DNA of 64,000 bases. It comes from Marinihelvus sp036351115 (GTDB lineage Bacteria > Pseudomonadota > Gammaproteobacteria > Xanthomonadales > SZUA-36). The position numbers were made by a program, and so were the translations under genes. Below are positions 35,903-43,747 of the stretch, one piece after another; position 1 is the first letter of the stretch; the number at the start of each line of letters is the position of its first letter. The notes below the pieces were generated by a model. It saw only the letters and a list, made by a program, of their open reading frames with translations. It was not told the origin of the DNA and did not search any database. Location: assembly GCA_036351115.1 (NCBI GenBank), contig JAZBOL010000033.1, positions 8,383-72,382 of the forward strand. Reading direction: 5' to 3'.

Positions 35903-35960
35903 CGCCCATGCTATGCTCCGGGGCCCCTGCAGCGAACGGCAAAACGTCCGGAGGCCGGTC

Positions 35961-36338
35961 ATGATTGGATACGTCACGGTGGGCACCAACGATCTGGAAC
36001 GAGCGGTCGCGTTTTACGACGCGCTCTTCGCCGAGCTCGGCGCCAAGCGGTTCATGGAGCACGAAGGCACCTTCGTCGCCTGGGCCGTCTCGCCGGACCA
36101 GGCCGGCTTTTCCGTGACCAAACCTTTCGATGGCAACCCGGCCACCGTGGGGAACGGCTGCATGACCGCCCTTGCCGTGGATTCCCCGGACGCGGTCGAT
36201 CGCGTCTATGCGAAGGCCATCGAGCTGGGGGCGGCCTGCGAGGGTCCGGCTGGTCCGCGGGAAAGCGGCTTTTATGCCGGCTACTTCCGGGACCTGGACG
36301 GCAACAAGCTCAACGTATTTCATTTTGCGGGCGTTTGA
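35961..36338 (+). CDS. VOC-family (glyoxalase-like) protein
   Basis: A 125-residue protein of the vicinal oxygen chelate fold. IGYVTVGTNDLERAVAFYDALFAELGA is the typical first beta-alpha-beta unit and GFYAGYFRDLDGNKLNVFHF the typical last strand with D-x-D-G-N. The ATG at 35961 has a good ribosome-binding site (GGAGG). Such small VOC proteins act as lyases, isomerases or dioxygenases, or only bind ligands; no substrate can be given. It is co-directional with serA but separated from it by the DUF3291 remnant. Confidence 0.9.
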   Translation: MIGYVTVGTNDLERAVAFYDALFAELGAKRFMEHEGTFVAWAVSPDQAGFSVTKPFDGNPATVGNGCMTALAVDSPDAVDRVYAKAIELGAACEGPAGPRESGFYAGYFRDLDGNKLNVFHFAGV

Positions 36339-36393
36339 CCCGCCAACGCTGAACGAGACGGGCAAACGAACCCGTCCGAGATGAGGAGGTGAC

Positions 36394-36786
36394 ATGAAGC
36401 GAATCCGATTGTTCATTCCGTTTTCCGTGTTCGGCCTGGCCCTGGGCGCCAGCGCCCTGGCGTTCGCGCAGGAGGATGGTTCCCAGATCATCCTGCCGCT
36501 CGAGGCCCAGACCTGCGATCTGCCCTCGGCCCCGTCGCGGATTCCCGAGGAAGCCACCTACGAGGAGCTGGTGGCGGCCAAGGGGCGTGTTTCCGACTTC
36601 CAGGCCGAGCTCGCCGTGTACCGCGAGTGCCTCGAAAATGCCGCACCGGAAGAGGAACTGACCGAGGGTAACCGCATCGCCCTGAACCAGGCGCACAACT
36701 ACTCCGTGGAAATGGAGGAGCGGGTTGCCGAGGCTTTCAACACCGCCGTGCGCGCCTACAAGGCCCGCGAGGCGGAGGGTGGCTGA
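36394..36786 (+). CDS. Small periplasmic protein of unknown function
   Basis: A 130-residue protein with a clear signal peptide (residues 1-25, ending ASALAFA-Q). The mature part is helical and acidic, with two cysteines (TCDLPSAP and YRECLEN) that could form a disulfide in the periplasm. GRVSDFQAELAVYRECLE and NQAHNYSVEMEERVAEAFNTAVRAYK look like two long helices. The ribosome-binding site GAGGAGG is excellent. The stop overlaps the GTG start of the downstream methyltransferase-like gene. No family was recognised with confidence. Confidence 0.75.
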   Translation: MKRIRLFIPFSVFGLALGASALAFAQEDGSQIILPLEAQTCDLPSAPSRIPEEATYEELVAAKGRVSDFQAELAVYRECLENAAPEEELTEGNRIALNQAHNYSVEMEERVAEAFNTAVRAYKAREAEGG

Positions 36787-37528
36787 ACCCCCGGCGCCGG
36801 CGGCGGGAAGTCGCCGGCCCCCACCCGCGCTGGCGGCGCGCCTGCAGCGCTTAAACCAGTGGGCCTCCCAGGATCTCGGCGGTGGCCCGCGGCCCTGGAA
36901 GCTGGCCTGGGTGGTCAACTTCCAGAAGGCCGGCACGTTCGTGTTTCTCGGTCTGCTCATGGCCTGGTACGGCAACACCACCACGGCCGCGTGGATCTAC
37001 CTCGCCCTCCACGGCAGTTACGGCATCGTGTGGATCATCAAGGATCTCGCCTTTCCGGACCCGGCCTGGCAGCAGCGGGTGACCATCGGCGGCGGGATCA
37101 TGGCGTTCCTGGCGGTACTCGGCTGGTACTGGGTCTTTGGCTGGCTGCTGATATCCAGCGGTGAAATACCCGCCTATCCGCTGCCGGCAAATGCCTGGTA
37201 TGCGCTGTGCATCAGCCTGTGCGTCATCGGCTGCGTGATCATGGTGGCCGCGGACGCCCAGAAATATTTCACCCTGCGGGTTCAGCGCGGCCTGATCACC
37301 GACGGCATGTTCCGGTACGTGCGCCACCCGAACTACCTGGGCGAAATGATGATTTACGGCGCCTTCGCCCTCATGGTCTGGCACTGGCTGCCGTTCCTGG
37401 TCCTCGCCGGGGTCTGGGGCCTCCTGTTTGCCGTGAACATGGTCATGAAAGAGGCCAGCATGAGCCGCCACGAGGGCTGGGCCGAGTACCGCGCCCGCAC
37501 GCGCTGGCTCATTCCCGGCGTTCTCTGA
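36779..37528 (+). CDS. ICMT/DUF1295-like membrane methyltransferase
   Basis: A 249-residue protein with five or six hydrophobic segments. Near the C-terminus it has FRYVRHPNYLGEMMIYGAFALM, the SAM-binding RHPxYxGE motif of isoprenylcysteine methyltransferase-like and DUF1295/steroid-reductase-like proteins, and later EYRARTRWLIPGVL. Such enzymes methylate or reduce lipid-linked substrates at the membrane; the bacterial substrates are mostly unknown. The GTG at 36779 lies within the upstream coding end (8-base overlap), which implies coupling to the small periplasmic protein. The N-terminal ~25 residues are Pro/Ala/Arg-rich and may be disordered. Confidence 0.82.
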   Translation: MAEPPAPAAGSRRPPPALAARLQRLNQWASQDLGGGPRPWKLAWVVNFQKAGTFVFLGLLMAWYGNTTTAAWIYLALHGSYGIVWIIKDLAFPDPAWQQRVTIGGGIMAFLAVLGWYWVFGWLLISSGEIPAYPLPANAWYALCISLCVIGCVIMVAADAQKYFTLRVQRGLITDGMFRYVRHPNYLGEMMIYGAFALMVWHWLPFLVLAGVWGLLFAVNMVMKEASMSRHEGWAEYRARTRWLIPGVL

Positions 37529-37565
37529 ACCCACCTGCCGCGCGTTTCCGCGCGACCTTCCCGCC

Positions 37566-37594
37566 TTGAGGCACGGCCTCGGTGCTGGTATACT
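37566..37594 (+). promoter_or_regulatory. Sigma-70 promoter of the rpsF operon
   Basis: TTGAGG at 37566-37571 and TATACT at 37589-37594 have an ideal 17-base spacer. The transcript would start near 37601, giving a leader of about 130 bases before rpsF. Confidence 0.75.
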
Positions 37595-37646
37595 CCGCCG
37601 GCTTCGCGTCGGGGTTAGCCCGCCTGCGAAGAAAATCCTTGTTTCA

Positions 37647-37682
37647 CCCGGACTTTCCGAGCGTGCTCGGCTCCGTACCGGG
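37647..37682 (+). promoter_or_regulatory. Candidate S6:S18 autoregulatory leader hairpin
   Basis: Within the rpsF leader, CCCGG at 37647-37651 pairs with CCGGG at 37678-37682. An inner stem CCGAGC/GCTCGG and an unpaired CCG-containing strand (CTCCGTA) lie between. A bulged CCG is the feature bound by the S6:S18 complex in known leaders. A second hairpin (GGCCCG/CGGGCC) follows before the start codon. Confidence 0.45.
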
Positions 37683-37732
37683 GAGACTTTGAAGGCCCGG
37701 TCTTCGGGCCGCCAAATCCGTAGGGAGTCACC

Positions 37733-38167
37733 ATGAGACATTACGAAATTTGCTTCCTGGTCCACCCGGACCAGAGCGAGCAGGTACCCGCCATGCTGGA
37801 GCGGTACCAGAGCCTGATCGAAGAGAACGGTGGCAAGATCCACCGCCTCGAAGACTGGGGCCGTCGCCAGCTCGCCTTTTCCATCGCCAAGCTGCACAAG
37901 GCGCACTACGTGCTCATGAACATCGAGTGCGACGCCGAAACGCTGGCCGAGCTGGAAGGTGTTTTCCGCTTCAACGACGCCGTTCTGCGCCACCTGACGA
38001 TTCGTCGCCAGTCCGCCGTGGAAGAGCAGTCACCGATTCTCAAGGCCAAGGAAGAGAAAGACCGCGCGCAGAACGACCGCGACGGTGGCCGCTCGGGCGA
38101 CAAACCCGAGAAGCAGGTCGAGAAGAAGGAAGCCGCCGAGGAAACCACCAGTGAGGAGAGCGCATAA
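37733..38167 (+). CDS. rpsF: 30S ribosomal protein S6
   Basis: A 144-residue protein. MRHYEICFLVHPDQSEQVPAMLERYQSLIEENGGKIHRLEDWGRRQLAFSI is the typical S6 core, which pairs with S18 on the platform of the small subunit. The last ~45 residues form a highly charged tail rich in Glu, Lys, Asp and Arg, ending TTSEESA. This is somewhat longer than usual. The stop (TAA) overlaps the rpsR ATG by one base. No priB gene lies between rpsF and rpsR, unlike in E. coli. Confidence 0.97.
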   Translation: MRHYEICFLVHPDQSEQVPAMLERYQSLIEENGGKIHRLEDWGRRQLAFSIAKLHKAHYVLMNIECDAETLAELEGVFRFNDAVLRHLTIRRQSAVEEQSPILKAKEEKDRAQNDRDGGRSGDKPEKQVEKKEAAEETTSEESA

Positions 38168-38391
38168 TGGCCCGTCATTTCCGTCGCAGAAAATATTGCC
38201 GCTTCACTGCCGAGGGCATTGAAGAGATCGATTACAAGGACCTGAACCTGCTCAAGCAGTACGTGGGTGAGTCCGGCAAGGTGGTGCCGAGCCGCATCAC
38301 CGGCACCAAGGCCCGTTACCAGCGCCAGCTCGCCACTGCGGTGAAGCGCGCCCGGTTCCTGGGTCTGCTGCCGTACACCGACAACCACTGA
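38167..38391 (+). CDS. rpsR: 30S ribosomal protein S18
   Basis: A 74-residue protein with the normal S18 sequence (FRRRKYCRFTAEGIEEIDYKD...VPSRITGTKARYQRQLATAVKRARFLGLLPY). It binds S6 on the small subunit platform. It starts on the last base of the rpsF stop codon and is followed 16 bases on by rplI. Confidence 0.98.
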   Translation: MARHFRRRKYCRFTAEGIEEIDYKDLNLLKQYVGESGKVVPSRITGTKARYQRQLATAVKRARFLGLLPYTDNH

Positions 38392-38407
38392 GCGGGAGGA
38401 ACGCACC

Positions 38408-39058
38408 ATGAAACTCATCCTGCTGGAAAAAATCGCCAACCTCGGTGATCTCGGCGAAACGGTGGAAGTGAAGTCCGGCTACGGACGCAACTTCCTCATG
38501 CCCCAGGGCATGGCCGTGGCCGCCACCAAGGACAACGTCGCCATGTTCGAAGAGCGCCGCGCCGAGCTGGAAGCCGCTGCAGCCGAGAAGCTGTCCACGG
38601 CGGAAGCCCGGGCCGCGAAGCTCAACGAGGTGGTACTGAAAATCGACGCCAACGCCAGCGACGAAGGCAACCTGTTCGGCTCCATCGGGCCGCGCGAGAT
38701 CGCCGACGCCGTGACGGAAACGGGCGTGGAGCTGGAGAAGAGCGAAGTGATCATGGGCGAGGGCCCGATCCGCGCCAACGGCGCCTACGACATCCCGATT
38801 CAACTGCACGCCGACGTGGTGGCCGAGATCAAGGTCATCGTCAACGAGGCCGCGATCATCGCCGAGGCCGACACCAAGGCCGAAGCCGAGGAAGTGCTCG
38901 ACTACGACGCCGACGACGCCCAGGTGGTGGAGACGGTCATCGACGACGATGCCATGGAGAATCCGACGGCCGAAGCCGTGGAAGCGATCGAAACCATGGA
39001 AGCGGTCGAGGAAGCCATGGACAGTGAAGAGCCGGAGGCGAAAACGCCGGCTTCCTGA
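38408..39058 (+). CDS. rplI: 50S ribosomal protein L9 with acidic C-terminal extension
   Basis: A 216-residue protein. Residues 1-148 are a normal L9: MKLILLEKIANLGDLGETVEVKSGYGRNFLMPQGMA is the N-terminal domain and the hinge helix with the C-terminal domain follows. About 65 further residues form an acidic, low-complexity tail (EEVLDYDADDAQVV, IETMEAVEEAMDSEEPEA), so the protein is far longer than the usual 149. The tail probably extends from the ribosome and is disordered. A good ribosome-binding site (GGGAGG) precedes the ATG, and a terminator-like hairpin follows. Confidence 0.96.
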   Translation: MKLILLEKIANLGDLGETVEVKSGYGRNFLMPQGMAVAATKDNVAMFEERRAELEAAAAEKLSTAEARAAKLNEVVLKIDANASDEGNLFGSIGPREIADAVTETGVELEKSEVIMGEGPIRANGAYDIPIQLHADVVAEIKVIVNEAAIIAEADTKAEAEEVLDYDADDAQVVETVIDDDAMENPTAEAVEAIETMEAVEEAMDSEEPEAKTPAS

Positions 39059-39077
39059 GCTGCGAGAACGCCCCGTC

Positions 39078-39103
39078 GAACGCCCCGGCCTGCCGGGGCG
39101 TTC
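39078..39103 (+). terminator. Terminator hairpin after rplI
   Basis: An 11-bp perfect stem (GAACGCCCCGG with CCGGGGCGTTC) has a 4-base loop. It is followed by GTGTTT, a weak U-run. It separates the rpsF-rpsR-rplI transcript from dnaB. Confidence 0.6.
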
Positions 39104-39219
39104 GTGTTTCCGGGCTGTGCTATCCTGATTTTCCGGCGCCCGGAACGCGCACCCGAGACGTGGTCGCGGCCGAATGCAACAACGAACCCAAGCGAAGCCT
39201 TCACAGGCGGTGAAACTCC

Positions 39220-40599
39220 ATGGCCGAACCCAGACTGGCGAGCGTCGAACAGCTCAAAGTCCCTCCCCACTCCATCGAGGCGGAGCAGTCCGTGCTCGGC
39301 GGCATCCTGCTGGCGGAGCGAGGTTTCGAGGAAGTGGCCGACCGCATCAGCGAGGAGGACTTCTACCGGGAGGATCACCGGCTGATCTACCGCGCCATCT
39401 GTGAGCTCAACGACCTGGGCAGCCCCCTCGACGCGGTCACGGTGACCGAGTGGTTCGAGAACAACGGCCACATCGACCGGGTGGACGGTGGCGCGTACAT
39501 CGTACAGCTCACCAACACGACGCCCAGCGCGGCCAACATCACCGCCTACGCGGACATCGTCCGGGAGAAAAGCATCCTGCGTTCCCTGATCGACGTCGGC
39601 ACGCTGATCACCAGCAAGGCCTTCGGTTCCGAGGGCCGGAACAGCAAGGAGCTGCTGGAAGAGGCGGAAAAGGCCATCTTCGCCATTGCCGACCGCGGCC
39701 AGCGGGCGGGGCAGGGTTTCGTCTCCGTGCAGGACACGCTGGACGAGGCCTTCAAGCGCATCGAGGAGCTCGTGGCGCACGAGGGCGACATCACCGGCAT
39801 CCCCACCGGCTTCCTGGACTTCGACAGAAAAACCGCCGGCCTGCAGGACTCCGACCTGGTGATCGTCGCCGGCCGTCCGGCCATGGGCAAGACCACCCTG
39901 GCCATGAACATCGCGGAGAACGCCGCCATCAAGAGCAAGGTGCCGGTCGCCGTGTTCAGCATGGAGATGTCCTCGCTCCAGCTGGTCATGCGCCTCTTTT
40001 CGTCCCTGGGCCAGATCGAACAGGGCCGCCTGCGCACCGGCAACCTGGATGACCTGGACTGGCCCAAGCTCACCTCGGCCATGAACATCCTGCGCAGGAG
40101 CAAGATCTTCATCGACGAAACGCCGGCCCTGTCGCCCTCGGAACTGCGGGCCCGGGCGCGACGCCTGAAGCGTGAGCACGATATCGGCATGATTGTCATC
40201 GACTACCTGCAGCTCATGCAGGTGCCCGGCAACAACGAGAACCGCGCGAACGAAATCGCCGAGATTTCGCGCTCCCTCAAGGCCCTGGCCAAGGAGCTGC
40301 ACCTGCCGGTGATCGCCCTGTCCCAGCTCAACCGCTCGCTGGAACAGCGTCCGAACAAGCGGCCCATCATGGCGGATCTGCGTGAATCGGGCTCCATCGA
40401 GCAGGACGCCGACCTCATCGTTTTCATCTACCGGGACGAGGTCTACAACGAGGACTCGCCGGCGAAGGGCAAGGCGGAGATCATCATCGGCAAGCACCGC
40501 CACGGTTCCACGGGCACCGTCGAACTGAACTTCCAGGGCCCCTGGCTGCGCTTCGCCAACCTGGCGCCCGATTATTTCCAGGATGAGGGGTTAGACTGA
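39220..40599 (+). CDS. dnaB: Replicative DNA helicase DnaB
   Basis: A 459-residue hexameric helicase that unwinds DNA 5'-3' ahead of the replication fork. The N-terminal primase-interacting domain starts PPHSIEAEQSVLGGILL. The C-terminal RecA-like domain has Walker A GRPAMGKTT, Walker B in MIVIDYLQLM, and the SQLNRSLEQRPNKRPIMADLRESGSIEQDADLI stretch. The length is close to E. coli DnaB (471), with no intein. The ATG at 39220 lies 161 bases after rplI, and alr follows. Confidence 0.98.
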   Translation: MAEPRLASVEQLKVPPHSIEAEQSVLGGILLAERGFEEVADRISEEDFYREDHRLIYRAICELNDLGSPLDAVTVTEWFENNGHIDRVDGGAYIVQLTNTTPSAANITAYADIVREKSILRSLIDVGTLITSKAFGSEGRNSKELLEEAEKAIFAIADRGQRAGQGFVSVQDTLDEAFKRIEELVAHEGDITGIPTGFLDFDRKTAGLQDSDLVIVAGRPAMGKTTLAMNIAENAAIKSKVPVAVFSMEMSSLQLVMRLFSSLGQIEQGRLRTGNLDDLDWPKLTSAMNILRRSKIFIDETPALSPSELRARARRLKREHDIGMIVIDYLQLMQVPGNNENRANEIAEISRSLKALAKELHLPVIALSQLNRSLEQRPNKRPIMADLRESGSIEQDADLIVFIYRDEVYNEDSPAKGKAEIIIGKHRHGSTGTVELNFQGPWLRFANLAPDYFQDEGLD

Positions 40600-40681
40600 G
40601 TTCCTTCGCCTGACCGGGACGCCGCTGCACCTTCCGGCCCGCCGGGCCACCGTTTTCCCAGGAACCTGAACTGACCCGATC

Positions 40682-41755
40682 ATGAGTCGCGAAACCCTCG
40701 CACGAATCGACGCCGACGCCCTGCGTCACAACCTCGACGTGGTGCGCGGTCTCGCGCCCGACAGCCGGGTGGTCAGCGTGGTCAAGGCCGATGCCTATGG
40801 CCACGGGGTCGACCTCGTGCTTCCGGGGCTCGACGCCTCGGACGTGCTCGCCGTTGCCACCGTGGAAGAACTCCAGGCCGTCCGCCAGGCCGGCTGGACC
40901 GGTCGCCTGCTGCTCCTGGAAGGGTTCGCGGGTTCCAGGGAATTCGACGTGGCGGCCCGCACCGGCGCTGAAACGGTCATTCATCACGAGACGCAGCTCG
41001 AACTGCTCGAAGCCCGCGGTGCTTTGCCCGGGCCCCGCTGCTGGCTGAAGGTCGATACGGGCATGCATCGCCTGGGCTTTCCCGAATCGTCCTTTGAGGA
41101 CGCCCTGGCCCGGCTGCAGGCCCTCGATGACGGGCGCCCTCCCATCCTCATGTCCCACTTCGCTTGCGCGGACGAGCCGGCCTCCGGCGCGACGGCGCAG
41201 CAGCTGGAACGGTTCCAGGCGGTGTGCGACCGGGACGACCTGCCCGTATCGCTCGCCAACTCCGCCGGACTGCTGAATTTTCCCGAAAGCCGGCGGGACT
41301 ACGTGCGTCCCGGCATCCTGCTGTACGGGATCTCACCCCTGGCCGAGGCGACCGGCGAGGACCATGGCCTGCGTCCGGTCATGACCCTGAGCACGCACCT
41401 GCTGGCCATCAACACGGTGCCGGCGGGGGAGCGGGTCGGTTACGGCGGGCGCTTCGAATGTCCGGAGACCCTGCGCATCGGCGTGGCCGGTATCGGCTAC
41501 GGCGACGGCTATCCCCGGGCGGTGCCTGATGGCACGCCGGTGCTGGTCAACGGTCGCCGGGCAGCCATCGCCGGCCGCGTGTCCATGGACATGATCACCA
41601 TCGACCTGCGCGGCCACGACGATGCCCGGGTCGGCGACGAGGTCATTCTCTGGGGGCGCGGTCTGCCCGTCGAGACGGTCGCCCGGGCGGCGGGCATGAT
41701 TCCCTACGAGCTGGTGTGTGGCATTACGGGGCGTGTCAGGCGGGTGCGAGCCTGA
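40682..41755 (+). CDS. alr: Alanine racemase
   Basis: A 357-residue PLP enzyme that makes D-alanine for peptidoglycan. The PLP lysine is in VSVVKADAYGHG, the catalytic tyrosine in ERVGYGGRFE, and substrate-carboxylate residues in GRVSMDMITIDL. The length fits the family. The position after dnaB is conserved in many gammaproteobacteria. It converges with a small lipoprotein gene. Confidence 0.97.
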   Translation: MSRETLARIDADALRHNLDVVRGLAPDSRVVSVVKADAYGHGVDLVLPGLDASDVLAVATVEELQAVRQAGWTGRLLLLEGFAGSREFDVAARTGAETVIHHETQLELLEARGALPGPRCWLKVDTGMHRLGFPESSFEDALARLQALDDGRPPILMSHFACADEPASGATAQQLERFQAVCDRDDLPVSLANSAGLLNFPESRRDYVRPGILLYGISPLAEATGEDHGLRPVMTLSTHLLAINTVPAGERVGYGGRFECPETLRIGVAGIGYGDGYPRAVPDGTPVLVNGRRAAIAGRVSMDMITIDLRGHDDARVGDEVILWGRGLPVETVARAAGMIPYELVCGITGRVRRVRA

Positions 41756-41838
41756 AACCGGTGATTTTGCTTGCGGCCGCCCCAGGAAGGCTTACAGCCC
41801 GGGGTTCTGGCGACCGAACAGGCAACGGCCGCAAGGAG
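41756..41838. repeat. Intergenic inverted repeat between alr and SnoaL-like gene
   Basis: A 10-base repeat CTTGCGGCCG at 41770-41779 is matched by its exact complement CGGCCGCAAG at 41826-41835, with weaker pairing (GCCC/GGGG) inside. It lies between convergent stops and may form a large hairpin on either strand, but neither side has a U-run. Confidence 0.4.
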
Positions 41839-42300
41839 TCAGGGCGCAAGGGCCCGCTGCCACGGCGGCCCGTCCGTGAACTGTCGAAAGTTGACGACCT
41901 TGCCATCCACCAGTTGCCAAACGTGCACAAACGGCGCCTCGACACTCCGTCCCGTGGCCTTGTAAGTGCCCCGGTAGGTTCCCAGCGCGATGACCCGGTT
42001 GCCGTCGGCAACGAATGCCTCCGGGCTCACCTCATAGCCGTCCCACTCCGCGCCGATGCGCGAAATCAAGCCCTCGAGGAGGGCGTCAGGCCCGACGTAC
42101 GTACCCGCGTAGGGGTAGCCCTCGGCGTCGGTCCAGGTCACCTTCGGATCGAGGATGGCGATGAAGGCGTCGACGTCACCGCTGGCGAAGTCATCATAGG
42201 CCTGCTCGACGAGAGCGCGATTCGCCTCGACGGGACTTTGCACCAGAGCACACGCGGGAAGAAGAGCAAGCAGGAATGTAAGAACGAACAAGCGGGTCAT
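41839..42300 (-). CDS. SnoaL/NTF2-like domain lipoprotein
   Basis: A 153-residue protein. The ATG at 42300 gives a short hydrophobic signal ending in LALLPAC, a lipobox, so it is likely a lipoprotein. The mature part is one SnoaL-like (NTF2 fold) domain: NRALVEQAYDDFASGDVDAFIAILDPKVTWTDAEGYPYAGTYVG, then FVADGNRVIALGTYRGTYKATGRSVEAPFVHVWQLVDGKVVNFRQF. These domains bind small hydrophobic ligands or act as isomerases; no substrate is indicated. It is read alone, convergent with alr. Confidence 0.88.
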   Translation of the reverse strand: MTRLFVLTFLLALLPACALVQSPVEANRALVEQAYDDFASGDVDAFIAILDPKVTWTDAEGYPYAGTYVGPDALLEGLISRIGAEWDGYEVSPEAFVADGNRVIALGTYRGTYKATGRSVEAPFVHVWQLVDGKVVNFRQFTDGPPWQRALAP

Positions 42301-42513
42301 GTGTGGAAAGGACTCCAGAATTGGCATCAGGTACAGGGCCTCCAGGTTGCGTCCGGCCGCGCCGGAATCACGATCATCCGCTATGGGTTACCGGAGGGGG
42401 CGACGTAAGGAAGGGGGCCAGAAAAGCGATGAGCATCCCTCCTGCGGCCTCAATCGATAGCTGGGGGCAAAGGTACAGCAAAAATCAACCAGCGTCCGCT
42501 TTCGGCATTCCCT

Positions 42514-43536
42514 TCATCCGCTTTCCGCCTCGCTGTCCGTGAGCTCGTACTTGCGCAGGTAACCGCGCAGCTGGTGGTAGGTCAGCCCCAGGTACTCCGC
42601 GGTCTTTTTCTGGTTGAAGCGGTTCTTCTCGAGCGCCGCTTTCAGCAGCGCGATTTCCTGGTTCTGCACGTGTTCCTTGAAGTCATAGGGGCCCTCCGGT
42701 GCGGCTGGCTGCTCATCCCTGTCCCCGACCGTCGCAGCGTCTGCCCGATGCGGTCGCCAGGGCGAATCAAAGGGGTCGAACACGATGCGCGAAACCTCGG
42801 TTTCCGGGTCCTCGCGGGAATACACGGCGCGCTCCACGACGTTCTTGAGCTCCCGCACGTTGCCGGGCCAGGAGAAGTTCATGAGCGCGTCCCGGGCCGA
42901 CTCGTCGAAGCCGGGAAACAGTTCGTGGCCGAGTTCTCCCGCCATGCGCACGGCGAAATGCTCCGCCAGGGGCAGGATGTCCTCTGGCCGCTCACGCAGG
43001 GGGGGCAGGGTGATCACGTCGAAGGCCAGGCGGTCGAGGAGGTCGGCCCGGAACCGGCCCTCGTCGGCCAGGCGCGGCAGGTCCTCGTTCGTCGCGCCGA
43101 TCAGCCGGACGTCCGTCTGCAGGGTCTCCGTCCCGCCGACGCGCTCGAATTCGCCGTATTCGATCACGCGCAGGATCTTTTCCTGGACCCGGGACGAAGT
43201 GCTCGCGAGCTCATCGAGAAACAGGCTGCCCTCGTGCGCCAGTTCGAAGCGGCCCGGCCGCCGCTTGTTCGCCCCGGTAAAGGAGCCGGCCTCGTGTCCG
43301 AAGAGTTCGCTCTCCAGGAGCGAGTCGGTCAGGGCGGCGCAGTTGAGCTTGACGAAGGGCTTGTCCCAGCGGGCGGACAGGTAGTGGATCCGGGCGGCGA
43401 TGAGCTCCTTGCCCGTGCCGCGCTCGCCGATCACCAGCACCGGCCGGTCCAGGGGTGCGATTCGCGAGACATGCTCGAGCACCTCCAGGAAGCCGGGAGA
43501 CTCGCCGATCAGTGGTTGTTCCTGTTGCTGGCGCAC
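42514..43536 (-). CDS. pspF: PspF, sigma-54 enhancer-binding activator of the phage-shock response
   Basis: A 340-residue bacterial enhancer-binding protein without a receiver domain, as PspF. The AAA+ domain has Walker A GERGTGKE and the sigma-54 contact loop, which reads GSFTGA instead of the usual GAFTGA. Other conserved stretches are LFLDELASTSSRVQEKILRVIEYGEFERVGG and the arginine-finger region RFRADLLDRLAFDVITLPPLRERPEDI. A Fis-type helix-turn-helix closes the protein (NQEIALLKAALEKNRFNQKKTAEYLGL). The GTG at 43536 has GAGGG nine bases upstream. No pspABC genes adjoin it; in E. coli they lie divergently next to pspF. Its targets must be elsewhere. Confidence 0.9.
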   Translation of the reverse strand: MRQQQEQPLIGESPGFLEVLEHVSRIAPLDRPVLVIGERGTGKELIAARIHYLSARWDKPFVKLNCAALTDSLLESELFGHEAGSFTGANKRRPGRFELAHEGSLFLDELASTSSRVQEKILRVIEYGEFERVGGTETLQTDVRLIGATNEDLPRLADEGRFRADLLDRLAFDVITLPPLRERPEDILPLAEHFAVRMAGELGHELFPGFDESARDALMNFSWPGNVRELKNVVERAVYSREDPETEVSRIVFDPFDSPWRPHRADAATVGDRDEQPAAPEGPYDFKEHVQNQEIALLKAALEKNRFNQKKTAEYLGLTYHQLRGYLRKYELTDSEAESG

Positions 43537-43747
43537 GGCCTGGGTCCCTCGTTTTCAGCACGGTCGAGGCGTCCCTGTCGCCTCTCCGTCGCCGCCATGT
43601 CGGCTTTCATTGTAGGAAATGCGCGGCGGCGCTGCCCGGGTGAATGGTCACGGGCCACCGGGCGGCGGTGAGGCGGTATCATGCCCGCTATCCCGCGTGA
43701 ATCGGTCCGGTCCACGGGCCCTCGGAAACGGAGCAAGGCAGCCCGGC

